A stretch of 31,711 nt of DNA from JAJPJX01 sp964568355 (GCA_964568355.1 CAZMRK010000611.1:1-31711), one strand, 5' to 3'; positions 7,807-15,885 are shown, counted from the stretch's first letter. A program made the numbers and translations. The notes: a model not told the origin generated them from the letters alone.

Positions 7807-7825
7807 TTCTGTATCAATCACAGAA
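7807..7825. promoter_or_regulatory. Inverted repeat TTCTGT-N7-ACAGAA, copy 2 (candidate operator)
   Basis: Perfect arms TTCTGT (7807-7812) and ACAGAA (7820-7825) flank the spacer ATCAATC. Arms and spacing are the same as in the copy at 6812-6830, but the spacer differs, so the conservation is in the arms rather than in a simple duplication. It sits between the regulator stop (7779) and the SDR start (7841), over the predicted start of SDR transcription, a position that favours repression. Confidence 0.6.
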
Positions 7826-7840
7826 ACAAGAGGATAAACC

Positions 7841-8608
7841 GTGGAACAAGAATTGGGCGGACGGGCGGCTCTGGTGACCGGGGCTTCTCGGGGCATCGGT
7901 GCGGCGACAGCAATCGCCTTAGCGAAAAAAGGGGTTCAGGAATTCTTCCTACAGTACAACCTGAACCCGGCCGGCGCCGAAGAGGTGGCCGCTGCAGTGC
8001 GAGCCGCTGGGGCAAAAAAGGCCCAAACCATTCAGGCAGACCTGGGTACCGTAGCGGGAATCGATGGGTTCATCGAACACCTGCGGAAGATTAGTTCCCC
8101 GATCGACATTCTGGTGAATAACGCCGGTTCGCTGGTCAAGCGCGCTAAGCTGCTCGAAATGAGCGACGACATCTATGACTGGATCATGAACCTGAACGTG
8201 AAGAGCGCTTGGCAGATTACCCAGGCGGTGGTTCCTGGGATGATCGAAAAGGGAAGTGGCTACGTGATCTTCCTGAGTTCCATCGCCGCTCGCAACGGAG
8301 GGGGCCCCGGTGCCACGATCTACTCCGCCGCCAAGGCCGCTGTTTCGGCAATGACCAAGGGACTGGCCAAGGAACTGGCGCCCAAGGGGATTCGCGTCAA
8401 TGCGGTATCGCCGGGGACGGTGGATAACTACTTCCACGAGCAGTTCTCGACGCGATCGATGCTCGATCAAGTAGTAGCCGCGACACCGGCCGGCCGCTTG
8501 GGGACGAACGAAGAAATCGCCGATACGATCGTGTTCCTCTGCTCCGGAGGAGCCCGCTTCATTCACGGGCAAACGATCGAGATCAACGGCGGTACGTTCA
8601 TGATCTAG
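7841..8608 (+). CDS. SDR-family NAD(P)-dependent oxidoreductase (FabG-like)
   Basis: Classical short-chain dehydrogenase/reductase of 255 residues, the usual size. Visible motifs are the dinucleotide-binding TGASRGIG (13-20), D67 in the adenine pocket region, NNAG (93-96), N119, catalytic S146/S147, and the Y161-x3-K165 pair in YSAAK. The PGTV segment after residue 190 and a C-terminal GQTIEINGG are typical of FabG-like 3-oxoacyl reductases and sugar or alcohol dehydrogenases. The substrate cannot be deduced. The start is GTG at 7841, with AAGAGGA about seven bases upstream. It follows the Crp/Fnr gene by 61 bases, with a candidate operator between. Its stop overlaps that of the convergent gene: CTAG at 8605-8608 supplies TAG on both strands. 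Confidence 0.93.
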   Translation: MEQELGGRAALVTGASRGIGAATAIALAKKGVQEFFLQYNLNPAGAEEVAAAVRAAGAKKAQTIQADLGTVAGIDGFIEHLRKISSPIDILVNNAGSLVKRAKLLEMSDDIYDWIMNLNVKSAWQITQAVVPGMIEKGSGYVIFLSSIAARNGGGPGATIYSAAKAAVSAMTKGLAKELAPKGIRVNAVSPGTVDNYFHEQFSTRSMLDQVVAATPAGRLGTNEEIADTIVFLCSGGARFIHGQTIEINGGTFMI

Positions 8609-9966
8609 AAGGAGATCCGTTCGCTGCGCGCGGATCCCGCGGAATTGACCATTTCAATCTCCGCGCCTGCGATCTGGTCGGCCGGGCCGGTGACGGGGAA
8701 GACCGCCCGCAGAGCGAACATCCCGCCGGCGTTGGCGCTGTCGAAATACCGGCGGAAGTCGGTCGCGCTGTCCACCTCGATCGCGCCCGGTTGGATCATC
8801 TTGCCCGCCCGGTCGTAGAACGTGAAGCGCAGCGTACCGGCGGAACGGGTGTTATCGAAGCCGGTGGCGCGCAATTCCAGTCCGGAAGCCGTACGGGCGC
8901 CACTCGCTGACTCCAGGTGGATCGCCGCCGGTGGCATGGTGGCGGTGGCCTGCACCGTATACCCGCCAAATTGGAGGGTGAATACCAGGGTGCCTGCGGT
9001 GGTGCCGGTCTGAAACTCCAGGGAAGTTTGCGAGCCGAACCGGGCGGCCAAATCCCCAGCCAGAACGCTGGCCTGTGCCGAGCGGTTGCCGGTCAGTGGA
9101 AACAGCACGGCGGGGTCGTCGCCGGCTCCGGTAACCGCCGGCCGGAAATCAACGCTCAGCTTGCCGCTCCCGCTGCTTTCGGACGCCGAGTTCAGGCGGA
9201 TGGTAATTTTTCCCTGCTGGCCGCTCGATGCGTTGGGCAGGTCAACCAGAATTTCCGGACGGGGGAGCGGCGGATCCGTGCCGTTGGCTTTCAAAGGGAA
9301 CCGGCGCTGCCCGACCTGGAGCGTGCCGGCTAGTGCCCCTGTGCCGGCCGGCTGGCACGTGATCGAGAAGCCGAGAGAATCACCCGGTGCCAGCACGCTG
9401 GCGGGCATCGCCACGCTCATATGGAAACCCTCGCCATTGACAGCGGCGGCGATTACCAGGGATTGGCGGGTGGTGTTCTCCACGGAAAAGCTCAAGCTGC
9501 TGCTGGATCCGCGCTGGATGTTGCCGAAATCGACGGGAGAGGCGGCGGAGAGTGCCCGCCGGGAGACCCCGTCCACCAGGTACACCGTCACCGAGGGGGC
9601 CGCCGTGGCCTGGAGGATCACCGAAAGGTGATCGGCCTTCAGATTGGCGCTGTAGGAGCCGGCGTCGCCCACCTGGAACCAGACGTTGAATTCAATCGAC
9701 TTACCAGCAGAGACGGTTTGTGGAAGGGAGGGCAGGTCCCGGATGACAAAGCCCTGGCCGGCAACGGAGACCAACGAGGTGGTAGCCGCCGCGTTACCGG
9801 TGTTTTTCAAGCGGACACGGAGGACCAGCGGATCGCCGACCGCCGTACTGCCCAGAGAGTATTGCACCCCGAGTGGTTTTTCCTGGTCTCCCTCCACACC
9901 GTAGAACGTGAACTGGCCGAACAGGGGCGTGACCAGCAGCCAGGGCAGGAGCCAGCGGGCAGTCAT
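8605..9966 (-). CDS. Exported choice-of-anchor-D / HYDIN-like Ig-domain protein
   Basis: 453 residues with a signal peptide (MTARWLLPWLLVTPLFGQ). The body reads as consecutive beta-sandwich domains. Residues about 35-125 and 140-230 have features of the ASH/choice-of-anchor D type (VDFGNIQRGSSSSLSFSVEN and LAPGDSLGFSITCQPAGTGALAGTLQV). Further Ig-like regions run to the end. Such domains mediate protein-protein contacts; no enzyme motif is visible. It is the last gene of a packed minus-strand group, and its ATG overlaps the stop of the preceding lipoprotein gene by four bases (ATGA at 9966-9963). It is probably periplasmic or surface-attached and working with the two exported proteins encoded before it. 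Its specific role is unknown. Confidence 0.8.
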   Translation of the reverse strand: MTARWLLPWLLVTPLFGQFTFYGVEGDQEKPLGVQYSLGSTAVGDPLVLRVRLKNTGNAAATTSLVSVAGQGFVIRDLPSLPQTVSAGKSIEFNVWFQVGDAGSYSANLKADHLSVILQATAAPSVTVYLVDGVSRRALSAASPVDFGNIQRGSSSSLSFSVENTTRQSLVIAAAVNGEGFHMSVAMPASVLAPGDSLGFSITCQPAGTGALAGTLQVGQRRFPLKANGTDPPLPRPEILVDLPNASSGQQGKITIRLNSASESSGSGKLSVDFRPAVTGAGDDPAVLFPLTGNRSAQASVLAGDLAARFGSQTSLEFQTGTTAGTLVFTLQFGGYTVQATATMPPAAIHLESASGARTASGLELRATGFDNTRSAGTLRFTFYDRAGKMIQPGAIEVDSATDFRRYFDSANAGGMFALRAVFPVTGPADQIAGAEIEMVNSAGSARSERISF

Positions 9967-10742
9967 TGACCGGCCTCCGGATTCTCCGCCAGGGCGGGCA
10001 GCCGATAGATTTCCGGGCCGTCTTTACCCAGGCGCAGCGCCAGCGCCGGGGCATGATCGGGCTGGCCGATCCGGATCCAGCCGCGGCCCAGCGGCTCGAA
10101 ATCCTGGGCTGGAGCAGGCAGCGCGATTTGCTGATCCTCGGAATTCCGCTGCCGGATGACCAGATCCGAGCCGGTGGTGACCAGCACGGTATCGGCGTTC
10201 CAGAGGAAGGCCGGCCTGGCGGCGGGCAGCCCGGGCAGCGCTTCCTCTGCCAGAACCTGCCCGAATGGCGAGATGCGGAGCAGCCGCAGGCTATCGTCCC
10301 GCAGGACCAGCAGGTGGACCTGCCGTCCCGCACTCTCGATCGCCAGGATCTCGGGCAGGGCGCTCAAATCGACCGGATCTCCGCCGATGGGCAATAATTG
10401 CGCGGTGCGTGCGAAGTAGCTCCAGGCAGGCTGCCCTTTGGCATCGAAGGCGAACAGAGCCGGACCGGCGGGGGCAGGAAAGGATTGGAGCGGCTGGCCG
10501 GCGCGGTCCAGTGTAATGATTTCACTCTCGGTCTTGACGATCCCCGCAGAACCGGAAAAGGCTGCTGAGACGACACCTTCCCGAAGGGAAGCCCCGGGGA
10601 GAAAGGTCCCCGCCATCCCGTAGACCGGGAGCAGGCGCTCGCGCGCATCTCGGACGAGCCCGGCCTGGGGCGGAGTAAGCGGATCCTGTCCGCAGGCAGC
10701 CAGGCAAGCCAGAAATAGCAAAGAAAGCAAGCGGGTCCACAT
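9963..10742 (-). CDS. Putative lipoprotein, WD/NHL-like beta-propeller character, unknown function
   Basis: 259 residues. The ATG at 10742 gives a lipoprotein signal peptide with lipobox LAAC (C17). The open frame extends further upstream without a better start and would overlap the preceding gene. The rest has short beta-strand repeats of propeller type, such as EIITLDRAGQPLQSFPAPAG, PALFAFDAKGQPAWSYFA and DDSLRLLRISPFGQVLAEE. I cannot assign a named family. The start codon follows the preceding stop by one base (TAA-g-ATG), and the stop overlaps the next gene by four bases, so translation of the three genes is probably coupled. It is likely anchored in the outer membrane facing the periplasm. 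Confidence 0.78.
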   Translation of the reverse strand: MWTRLLSLLFLACLAACGQDPLTPPQAGLVRDARERLLPVYGMAGTFLPGASLREGVVSAAFSGSAGIVKTESEIITLDRAGQPLQSFPAPAGPALFAFDAKGQPAWSYFARTAQLLPIGGDPVDLSALPEILAIESAGRQVHLLVLRDDSLRLLRISPFGQVLAEEALPGLPAARPAFLWNADTVLVTTGSDLVIRQRNSEDQQIALPAPAQDFEPLGRGWIRIGQPDHAPALALRLGKDGPEIYRLPALAENPEAGQ

Positions 10743-10743
10743 C

Positions 10744-11397
10744 TTACGGCTTTCCCAGAGTGATAGTTGGCGAACCAATGGATACGCCGGCTGCGGCGGC
10801 TCCGGAAGCGGATTTAGCGCCGGCCGCGCCGGCATAGATGCCCCCGGCCGCTGCTCCGGCGGCGATAGCCCCCAGGATGATCCACTTGCGGCTGATGCCG
10901 CGCCGGATCCGGACTGGCGCGGCCGGTCTGGTGGCGGGCGCCGGCTGGACGCCTGGGACGCGCGGTCCGGCTGGAGCCGGCGCCTGCGTGGAATGCCACT
11001 CGGTCCCGGAGATGTACTGAAGGGAGATAATGCCCGCCCGGGCCTGCTCCTTGACCGCGGTAATGCGGATCCGAAAGGGGCCGGAAATGCGATTGACCTG
11101 CAAGCCGCGCAAAACCGCCCGTCCGGCGGCGTCGGTCAGAACCAGGTCGGTGCGCAGCCCATTGGCGAGGAGGCCGCTGGGGCCGTCTTCGGGCAGGTGG
11201 AAACTCACCGCCACGCCGGACTGGGGGCGTCCGGTTTCATCGGTGACCTCCACCACGAGGGAACGGGCCGTGCGCGATCCTGCTCGAAATACGGTGCCCT
11301 CCCCTTCGACGACGCGCAAGTTCAAGATGGCGATCTGGGCGATCGCCGCGCATGGGAATCCCGACCACAATGCCCACGCGAGGAGCATCTTTTTCAC
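10744..11397 (-). CDS. Exported Ig-like domain protein with C-terminal glycine/alanine-rich membrane segment
   Basis: 217 residues of unknown function. A signal peptide (1-20, ending AAIAQ) is followed by a bacterial Ig-like (Big-1/invasin type) domain at about 28-115. Markers are VEVTDETGRPQSGVAVSFHLP and DAAGRAVLRGL, the usual pattern of domains exposing loops for adhesion or assembly. A proline/alanine-rich linker (about 138-165) leads to a basic patch (RIRRGISRK) and a hydrophobic AG-rich helix at about 172-192. The tail is glycine/alanine/serine-rich. This topology suggests a periplasmic domain tethered by a C-terminal helix. The gene starts 22 bases after the PP2C gene stop and ends one base before the lipoprotein start. 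Confidence 0.78.
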   Translation of the reverse strand: MKKMLLAWALWSGFPCAAIAQIAILNLRVVEGEGTVFRAGSRTARSLVVEVTDETGRPQSGVAVSFHLPEDGPSGLLANGLRTDLVLTDAAGRAVLRGLQVNRISGPFRIRITAVKEQARAGIISLQYISGTEWHSTQAPAPAGPRVPGVQPAPATRPAAPVRIRRGISRKWIILGAIAAGAAAGGIYAGAAGAKSASGAAAAGVSIGSPTITLGKP

Positions 11398-11419
11398 AGG
11401 AAACAGGAGTTAACGAAAT

Positions 11420-12157
11420 TTAGTAGGCGGCCGGGGCAGGAGCTCTCAGTAATACTGCGGTAATATTATCCGGCCCGCCGGCTTCGCGGGCAGCCGAGAT
11501 GAGGCGGCGGCACTTGGCTTCCAGTCCCTCCCGGCCGGAGGCGTTATCGCGCAGAATATTCTCAATGCCGGACTGATCGAGGACACCATGCAACCCGTCG
11601 CTCGAAATCAGGATTATGGAGTTGGGCGCAAGGCTCACGGCATAGTAGTTGACGGTCAAGGGGTGGGCCGCGCCGATGGCCATGGTGAGCACGTGGCGCA
11701 TGGGGTGATTGCGCAGGCTGGCCTCATCCAGGCCGAGCGGCACGCCGACGTCGTGAACCCAGGTCTGGTCTTCGGTGATGGCGCGAAAGCCCTGTTCATC
11801 GAGCAGGTAAGCGCGGCTGTCGCCCACGCTGGCGATGTAGAGTTCCTCGCTGCCTTCGAGGACAGCCACCAGGGTAGTGCCCATGCCTTCCAGGGAGGAA
11901 TCCTGGCGGGCCGCGTCCAAGACTCTCCGATTGGCCTCTTCGACGGCCAGCAGCAGTACCTGGGAATCCTTGCGACGCGCGTTGGCGACTACTTCCACTA
12001 CCGTATCGACAGCGATCCGGGAAGCGCGCTCCCCGGCTTTGGCGCCCCCCATGCCATCGGCCAGAAGGTAGAGGCCGAGGTCCGGCCGGACCAGACAGTA
12101 GTCTTCATTATTCGCTCTGACACAGCCCGTGTCGGACAGGGAATAGGATTCCAGCAT
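11420..12157 (-). CDS. PP2C-family serine/threonine protein phosphatase (Stp/PrpC type)
   Basis: 245 residues, the typical size of bacterial PPM/PP2C phosphatases that remove phosphate from proteins modified by Hanks-type kinases, using two metal ions. Metal and catalytic motifs are all visible: VRANNEDY (D19), ADGMGG (D34, G35), GDSRAYL (112-118), SSDGLHG (D187) and GGPDNIT (D230, N231). The protein has no membrane segment and should be cytoplasmic. The ATG at 12157 has GGAG a few bases upstream and aligns with the family N-terminus; a TTG at 12214 is in frame but unlikely. No partner kinase is encoded in the window. It lies between truB and three exported-protein genes on the same strand. 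Confidence 0.93.
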   Translation of the reverse strand: MLESYSLSDTGCVRANNEDYCLVRPDLGLYLLADGMGGAKAGERASRIAVDTVVEVVANARRKDSQVLLLAVEEANRRVLDAARQDSSLEGMGTTLVAVLEGSEELYIASVGDSRAYLLDEQGFRAITEDQTWVHDVGVPLGLDEASLRNHPMRHVLTMAIGAAHPLTVNYYAVSLAPNSIILISSDGLHGVLDQSGIENILRDNASGREGLEAKCRRLISAAREAGGPDNITAVLLRAPAPAAY

Positions 12158-12214
12158 GAGGCTCCGGGTGCGATTGTAACATTGCCTTCGAGGCGATTGG
12201 CCGGGCGCGGCCAA

Positions 12215-12246
12215 GCCGCTGAGAGCGGCGTGCCGGTCCGGACCGG
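12215..12246. repeat. Two adjacent inverted repeats between truB and the PP2C gene
   Basis: A stem-loop GCCGCT-GAG-AGCGGC (12215-12229) is followed three bases later by a 14-bp perfect palindrome CCGGTCCGGACCGG (12233-12246). They occupy the middle of the 114-base gap between the truB stop and the PP2C start. No T-run follows on the minus strand, so a classical terminator is doubtful. An RNA-processing site or protein-binding site is possible. Confidence 0.45.
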
Positions 12247-12271
12247 ACGAGCAGTTGTACTCTCTAACTCA

Positions 12272-13156
12272 TTAAAAAACAATGATCGGATGATACAAGT
12301 TCGGTAGCTTGGCCTCCCCGATCGCAATCAATTCCCCCTCACGGGATATAGCCTTCACATAGCGCGTACTGGTACTACCGGTCCGGAAAGGGGAGACCGG
12401 AAAATTGCGCCCCTGGCGGATCTGTCCGATCAACAAAGACTCCACGTAAACGGCCGGGAAGGAGGGCAGCACCTGGGCTGCCGGAATCAGCGCTTCCACC
12501 AGGCGATCTTCCGCTGCCAGTTGCGCCAGGTCTTCCAGCGTATGAGCCTGACCGATGGAAAACTCCCCGGCGGCGGTGCGGCGCAGCGACTCCAGGTGGG
12601 CGCCGCAGCCCAGGGCCTCGCCCAGATCGTGGGCCAGGGAACGCATATAGGTTCCTCCGGAGCAGCGGATGCGAAGCACCGCATACGGCAGCTCGAAAGA
12701 CAGCAGATCCAGTTCGTAGATGATAACCGGCACCGGTTCCAGGGTGACGGGGATATGTTTCCGGGCCAATTCGTAAGCTCGAACGCCTTCCACTTTCTTA
12801 GCGGAAACCGGCGGCGGAGTTTGCAGAAACTCTCCGCGAAAACGGTCAAGCTGGCGCTCCAGTTCTTCCCGGCTGAAGGCGGGCGGGATTTCCGGGCCGG
12901 CGGGGGTGCCTGCACGATCATACGTATCGGTGGCGATGCCGAAGCGGATGCGGCCCTCGTAGGTTTTATCGCTGCGGGTATAGAACTGGGCCAGACGGGT
13001 CGCGCGGCCGACTACGAGCGGCAGCACGCCGGTGGCGATCGGGTCGAGCGTGCCCAGGTGCCCGACACGCCGGGTGCGCGCGATACGGCGCAGGCGGCTC
13101 ACGACGTCGTGCGAGGTAAGCCCCTCGGGCTTATCGATGACGAAAACTCCATCCAC
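12272..13156 (-). CDS. truB: tRNA pseudouridine-55 synthase
   Basis: Converts uridine 55 of the tRNA T-loop to pseudouridine in the cytoplasm. The 294-residue reading starts MDGVFVIDKPEGLTSHDVV, the conserved TruB N-terminus. It contains GTLDPIATGVLP with catalytic aspartate D38. Other family blocks follow: PPPVSAKKVEGVRAYELAR, and RIRCSGGTYMRSLAHDLGE of the core. The GTG at 13156 (GGAG eight bases upstream) is preferred. The frame is open to 13294, but that would overlap the neighbouring methyltransferase and add non-family sequence. The C-terminal region about 250-294 resembles the small TruB C-terminal/PUA part. It is the fourth gene of a minus-strand run that begins with glycosyl- and methyltransferase genes, an unusual place for this housekeeping gene. 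Confidence 0.95.
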   Translation of the reverse strand: MDGVFVIDKPEGLTSHDVVSRLRRIARTRRVGHLGTLDPIATGVLPLVVGRATRLAQFYTRSDKTYEGRIRFGIATDTYDRAGTPAGPEIPPAFSREELERQLDRFRGEFLQTPPPVSAKKVEGVRAYELARKHIPVTLEPVPVIIYELDLLSFELPYAVLRIRCSGGTYMRSLAHDLGEALGCGAHLESLRRTAAGEFSIGQAHTLEDLAQLAAEDRLVEALIPAAQVLPSFPAVYVESLLIGQIRQGRNFPVSPFRTGSTSTRYVKAISREGELIAIGEAKLPNLYHPIIVF

Positions 13157-13229
13157 GGCAGAAACTCCGGTGCGCGGATTCAATTGCGATTCCCCGCTCG
13201 CGGCGCGGACGCCGCAAGGCAGGCGGAGA

Positions 13230-13937
13230 TCAGCAGGAAAACGGCTTTTGGGCGGTACATATGTATCCAAGTGTGAAGTTACGGTCCCGGTCAAGACCGT
13301 CCAGAAACGGCAACACCAGGGCAGGGGGAATCAGGAAAACCGCGGCCGGAAGGAACCAGAACCAGCGCAGACCTCCTGTGAAGAATTGTAGCCCGTTGAG
13401 CAGGCGCCTGGCCAGCAGGCGGAAGTATCCGCCCACAGGGCGGATCTCCACTTGCACCAGGCCGGCCTCCGCAAGCAGATAGGCCAGACCGTAGCGGGTA
13501 TAGCGGAAATAGTCGTGCGGCGCCTGGTGCACTTCCCACTCGTGCGGGGCGGCCACCAGGAGCAGGCCGCCCGGAGCCAGCGCGCAGGCGATCTCGCGCA
13601 GCACGTGGCCGGGTTCGCGCAGATGCTCCAGGGTCACGATGTGAATGGCGGCCGCGAAGGTATCGGCGCGGAAAGGCAGGGCTGCCAGATCGGCGCGGAC
13701 GTCGACACCGCTATAGTCCCAGGCGGTGTCTCCCACGCCCAGGTCGACGCCGGTGTAGCGGTGGCGCTTGAACAGGTGCGCATACTGGCCCTCCCCGGAG
13801 CCGGCATCGAGCACGCGCGCGCCTTCCGGCAGCGATTGCGCCAGGCGGGCGAGGGCCTGTTCAATGGAGACCTCGAAATGCAGCACGTGGCGGCGCAGGA
13901 AGAGCGGGAAGTGGCTGGCGAAGGAGGTATAGCTCAT
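13230..13937 (-). CDS. Class I SAM-dependent methyltransferase, probably for envelope glycan or lipid
   Basis: 235 residues. The Rossmann-type SAM site is RVLDAGSGEGQY (41-52), with VDLG (64-67) as the acidic post-II position and TLEHL (102-106) as motif IV. APHEWEVHQAPHDYFRYTRYG (130-150) is typical of Methyltransf_11 proteins in polysaccharide clusters. A strongly hydrophobic stretch (about 190-215) near the C-terminus may lie on the membrane. Its ATG overlaps the stop of the preceding methyltransferase by four bases (ATGA), so the two are translationally coupled. With the glycosyltransferase they look like a small glycan-decoration module; the acceptor is unknown. Confidence 0.88.
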   Translation of the reverse strand: MSYTSFASHFPLFLRRHVLHFEVSIEQALARLAQSLPEGARVLDAGSGEGQYAHLFKRHRYTGVDLGVGDTAWDYSGVDVRADLAALPFRADTFAAAIHIVTLEHLREPGHVLREIACALAPGGLLLVAAPHEWEVHQAPHDYFRYTRYGLAYLLAEAGLVQVEIRPVGGYFRLLARRLLNGLQFFTGGLRWFWFLPAAVFLIPPALVLPFLDGLDRDRNFTLGYICTAQKPFSC

Positions 13938-14875
13938 AACCGGCGGCGCGCCTCGAACATGATGGTGGAACCGGCGCCGGCTGCGGCTTCCAGGGCGGTG
14001 AAAGGCAGCGAAGCGAGCAGCAGCGCCAGGTAGAGCAGGTTCCGGGCGGTCCTCCCGGCGCCGGACTCCTGGCCGCCGCGAATCCGGCGGGCCATGGGGT
14101 CGAGCGAGGGGGCGAGGCTGCTGGCCAGGCCGGCTGGATTGTCGCGCAGCGAAAAATGCTTGCGGCGGACGATGGTGAAGCCGTAGCGCTCGAGCAATCG
14201 CGCGAGATCGCGCTCGCGGAAATCGACCAGATGACGGGGAATGTCAATCCCGTTCCAGCGCTCGCCCAGCAGGCGGAACTGCCAACAGGAGGCATTGGGC
14301 ACCTGCACGATCAGGCGGCCGTCCGGGCGCAGGATACGATGCGCCGCGGAGAGGTAAGCGGCCGGGTCAGGCAGATGCTCCAGCACGTGAAACATGGTGA
14401 CGGCGGCGCAACTGGAGGGCGCCACGGGGTTCTGCTCCAGGCTGCCGCAGATCACGGCGACCCCTTGCTGGCGCCAGGCGACCGCGGCGGCTTCGCGCGA
14501 AAAATCCAGCCCGAAGCCGAGGAAGCCGGCCTGGCGCATCATACCCAAAAACAGGCCCCCCCCGCAGCCGATGTCGAGAAGGAGACCGGCGGGAATCGCG
14601 CGCAGGGCTTCCGTAACGAAGTGGACGTGATCGCGCAGCACCAGGCGCCTCCAGGCCTCTTCCAGGCGGCCGGCCGCGCTCTCCTCAGGCGCGAACCAGT
14701 AGTTGTCCGGGTAGTAGGCCGGAAGTTCGGAGGGCGCGGGCGGAGGATCGAGGCGCAGCAGGCCGCAGGAGGCGCATTCGACCACGGTGAAGGCTTTGCC
14801 GGTGGTGTGATAGAGGCGGTCCGAGCCGGTAAAGCGTGGCCGGAATTGCGGGCTTCCGCAGGCGATGCAATTCAT
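13934..14875 (-). CDS. Class I SAM methyltransferase with N-terminal zinc ribbon
   Basis: 313 residues. The N-terminus carries a four-cysteine zinc ribbon (C3, C6, C34, C37), as in methyltransferases of sugar- and polysaccharide-modification clusters. The SAM-binding motif is LLLDIGCGGGLFLG (98-111), with GLDFS (122-126) and HVLEHLPDP (163-171), then LRPDGRLIVQVPN. A hydrophobic C-terminal stretch (about 280-300) may contact the membrane. I use the ATG at 14875, which creates an ATGA overlap with the glycosyltransferase stop and begins exactly at the ribbon; the frame is open for 88 codons further upstream but inside the neighbouring gene. Function in glycan modification is inferred from domains and neighbours. 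Confidence 0.88.
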   Translation of the reverse strand: MNCIACGSPQFRPRFTGSDRLYHTTGKAFTVVECASCGLLRLDPPPAPSELPAYYPDNYWFAPEESAAGRLEEAWRRLVLRDHVHFVTEALRAIPAGLLLDIGCGGGLFLGMMRQAGFLGFGLDFSREAAAVAWRQQGVAVICGSLEQNPVAPSSCAAVTMFHVLEHLPDPAAYLSAAHRILRPDGRLIVQVPNASCWQFRLLGERWNGIDIPRHLVDFRERDLARLLERYGFTIVRRKHFSLRDNPAGLASSLAPSLDPMARRIRGGQESGAGRTARNLLYLALLLASLPFTALEAAAGAGSTIMFEARRRL

Positions 14876-15885
14876 GCCAGTTCGCGCAGCGGGATTCGGT
14901 ATTGCCGGATCAACTGCCGCACCTCCGAAGGCGAGAGCTTGCGAAAGGAATCGATTTCCCGGCGCTTGCGCAGCATGCGGGGCAGCAGGAGCAATGCCTG
15001 CCAATCGCCTGCCGCCAGGGCGCGGGCGACCTTGAGCTTGCCGGAGAGGCCGGGAAAGTGCGCCATGTCCCCGCCGCCGCGCCGGCCGTACCAGGCTCCC
15101 GCGGCGATGCGGGCGAGGTAGTAGGCCCCGTTCAACCACAGCAGGCTCCAGGGAAACAGCTTGGCGGCTAACAGCACGCGGTTGCGCTCGATGAGTTGCA
15201 GCCGCCGCGAGGATTGCAGGCCGAGCGTGGTGCCGCGATGGTGCCGCACCACGGCGCCGGGCACGTACAGGCAGCGCCAGCCGGCGATGCGGGCTCGCAG
15301 CCCCAGTTCGGCATCGTCGCCGTAGGCAAAGAAGTCCTCGTCAAAGCCGCCGATCTGGTCGAGCATACATTTGCGGTACATGGCGGCGCAGCCATCGGGC
15401 CAGAGGATCTCCTCCTGGCGGTCGAACTGGCCGCAATCGCGCGCGCCGGTACCGCGGCCCCGGTTCTGGCCATCCGGATAGATCAGGTGGCCGGCCTTGT
15501 CGATGCGCCCGGGGTCCTCGTGCACCAGGATTTTCGAGGCGGCCATGCCGACCTCCGGATGCTCGAAGGCGCGGGCGAGCGCGCCCAACCAGGCCGCCTC
15601 CGCCTCGGCATCATTGTTGAGCAGGGCGACCAGGGATCCGCGGGCAGCGGCAATTCCCTGATTATTGGCGGCACAAAAACCTCGATTTTCGGAATTGCGG
15701 ATCAGGCGAAGGGGAATCGGGCCGCCGGCGAGGCGCTCCTGAGCCATTTCGGCGGAGCCGTCGGTAGAGCCATTGTCCACCAGAATCATTTCAAATTCGC
15801 GATATTCCTGGCGCGCGAGAGAATCGAGGCACGCCCGCAGCAGGTCGCGCCGATTCCAGTTGACGATGATTACGGAAATCAGCAC
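14872..15885 (-). CDS. Family 2 glycosyltransferase (rhamnosyltransferase-like)
   Basis: 337 residues. A GT-A fold starts ISVIIVNWNRRDLL, with nucleotide-sugar motifs VDNGSTDGS (36-44) and the DxD-equivalent LLNNDAE (88-94). FDEDFFAYGDDAELGLRAR (181-199) is typical of WbbL-like rhamnosyl and related transferases. It transfers a sugar from a nucleotide donor at the cytoplasmic face of the membrane, likely onto a lipid-linked glycan; donor and acceptor are not predictable. I chose GTG at 15885 because it aligns with the family start. A TTG at 15942 would add 19 residues, and neither has a strong ribosome-binding site. The first gene of the minus-strand run, it is divergent from rodZ with a symmetric -10-like element between. 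Confidence 0.88.
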   Translation of the reverse strand: MLISVIIVNWNRRDLLRACLDSLARQEYREFEMILVDNGSTDGSAEMAQERLAGGPIPLRLIRNSENRGFCAANNQGIAAARGSLVALLNNDAEAEAAWLGALARAFEHPEVGMAASKILVHEDPGRIDKAGHLIYPDGQNRGRGTGARDCGQFDRQEEILWPDGCAAMYRKCMLDQIGGFDEDFFAYGDDAELGLRARIAGWRCLYVPGAVVRHHRGTTLGLQSSRRLQLIERNRVLLAAKLFPWSLLWLNGAYYLARIAAGAWYGRRGGGDMAHFPGLSGKLKVARALAAGDWQALLLLPRMLRKRREIDSFRKLSPSEVRQLIRQYRIPLRELA

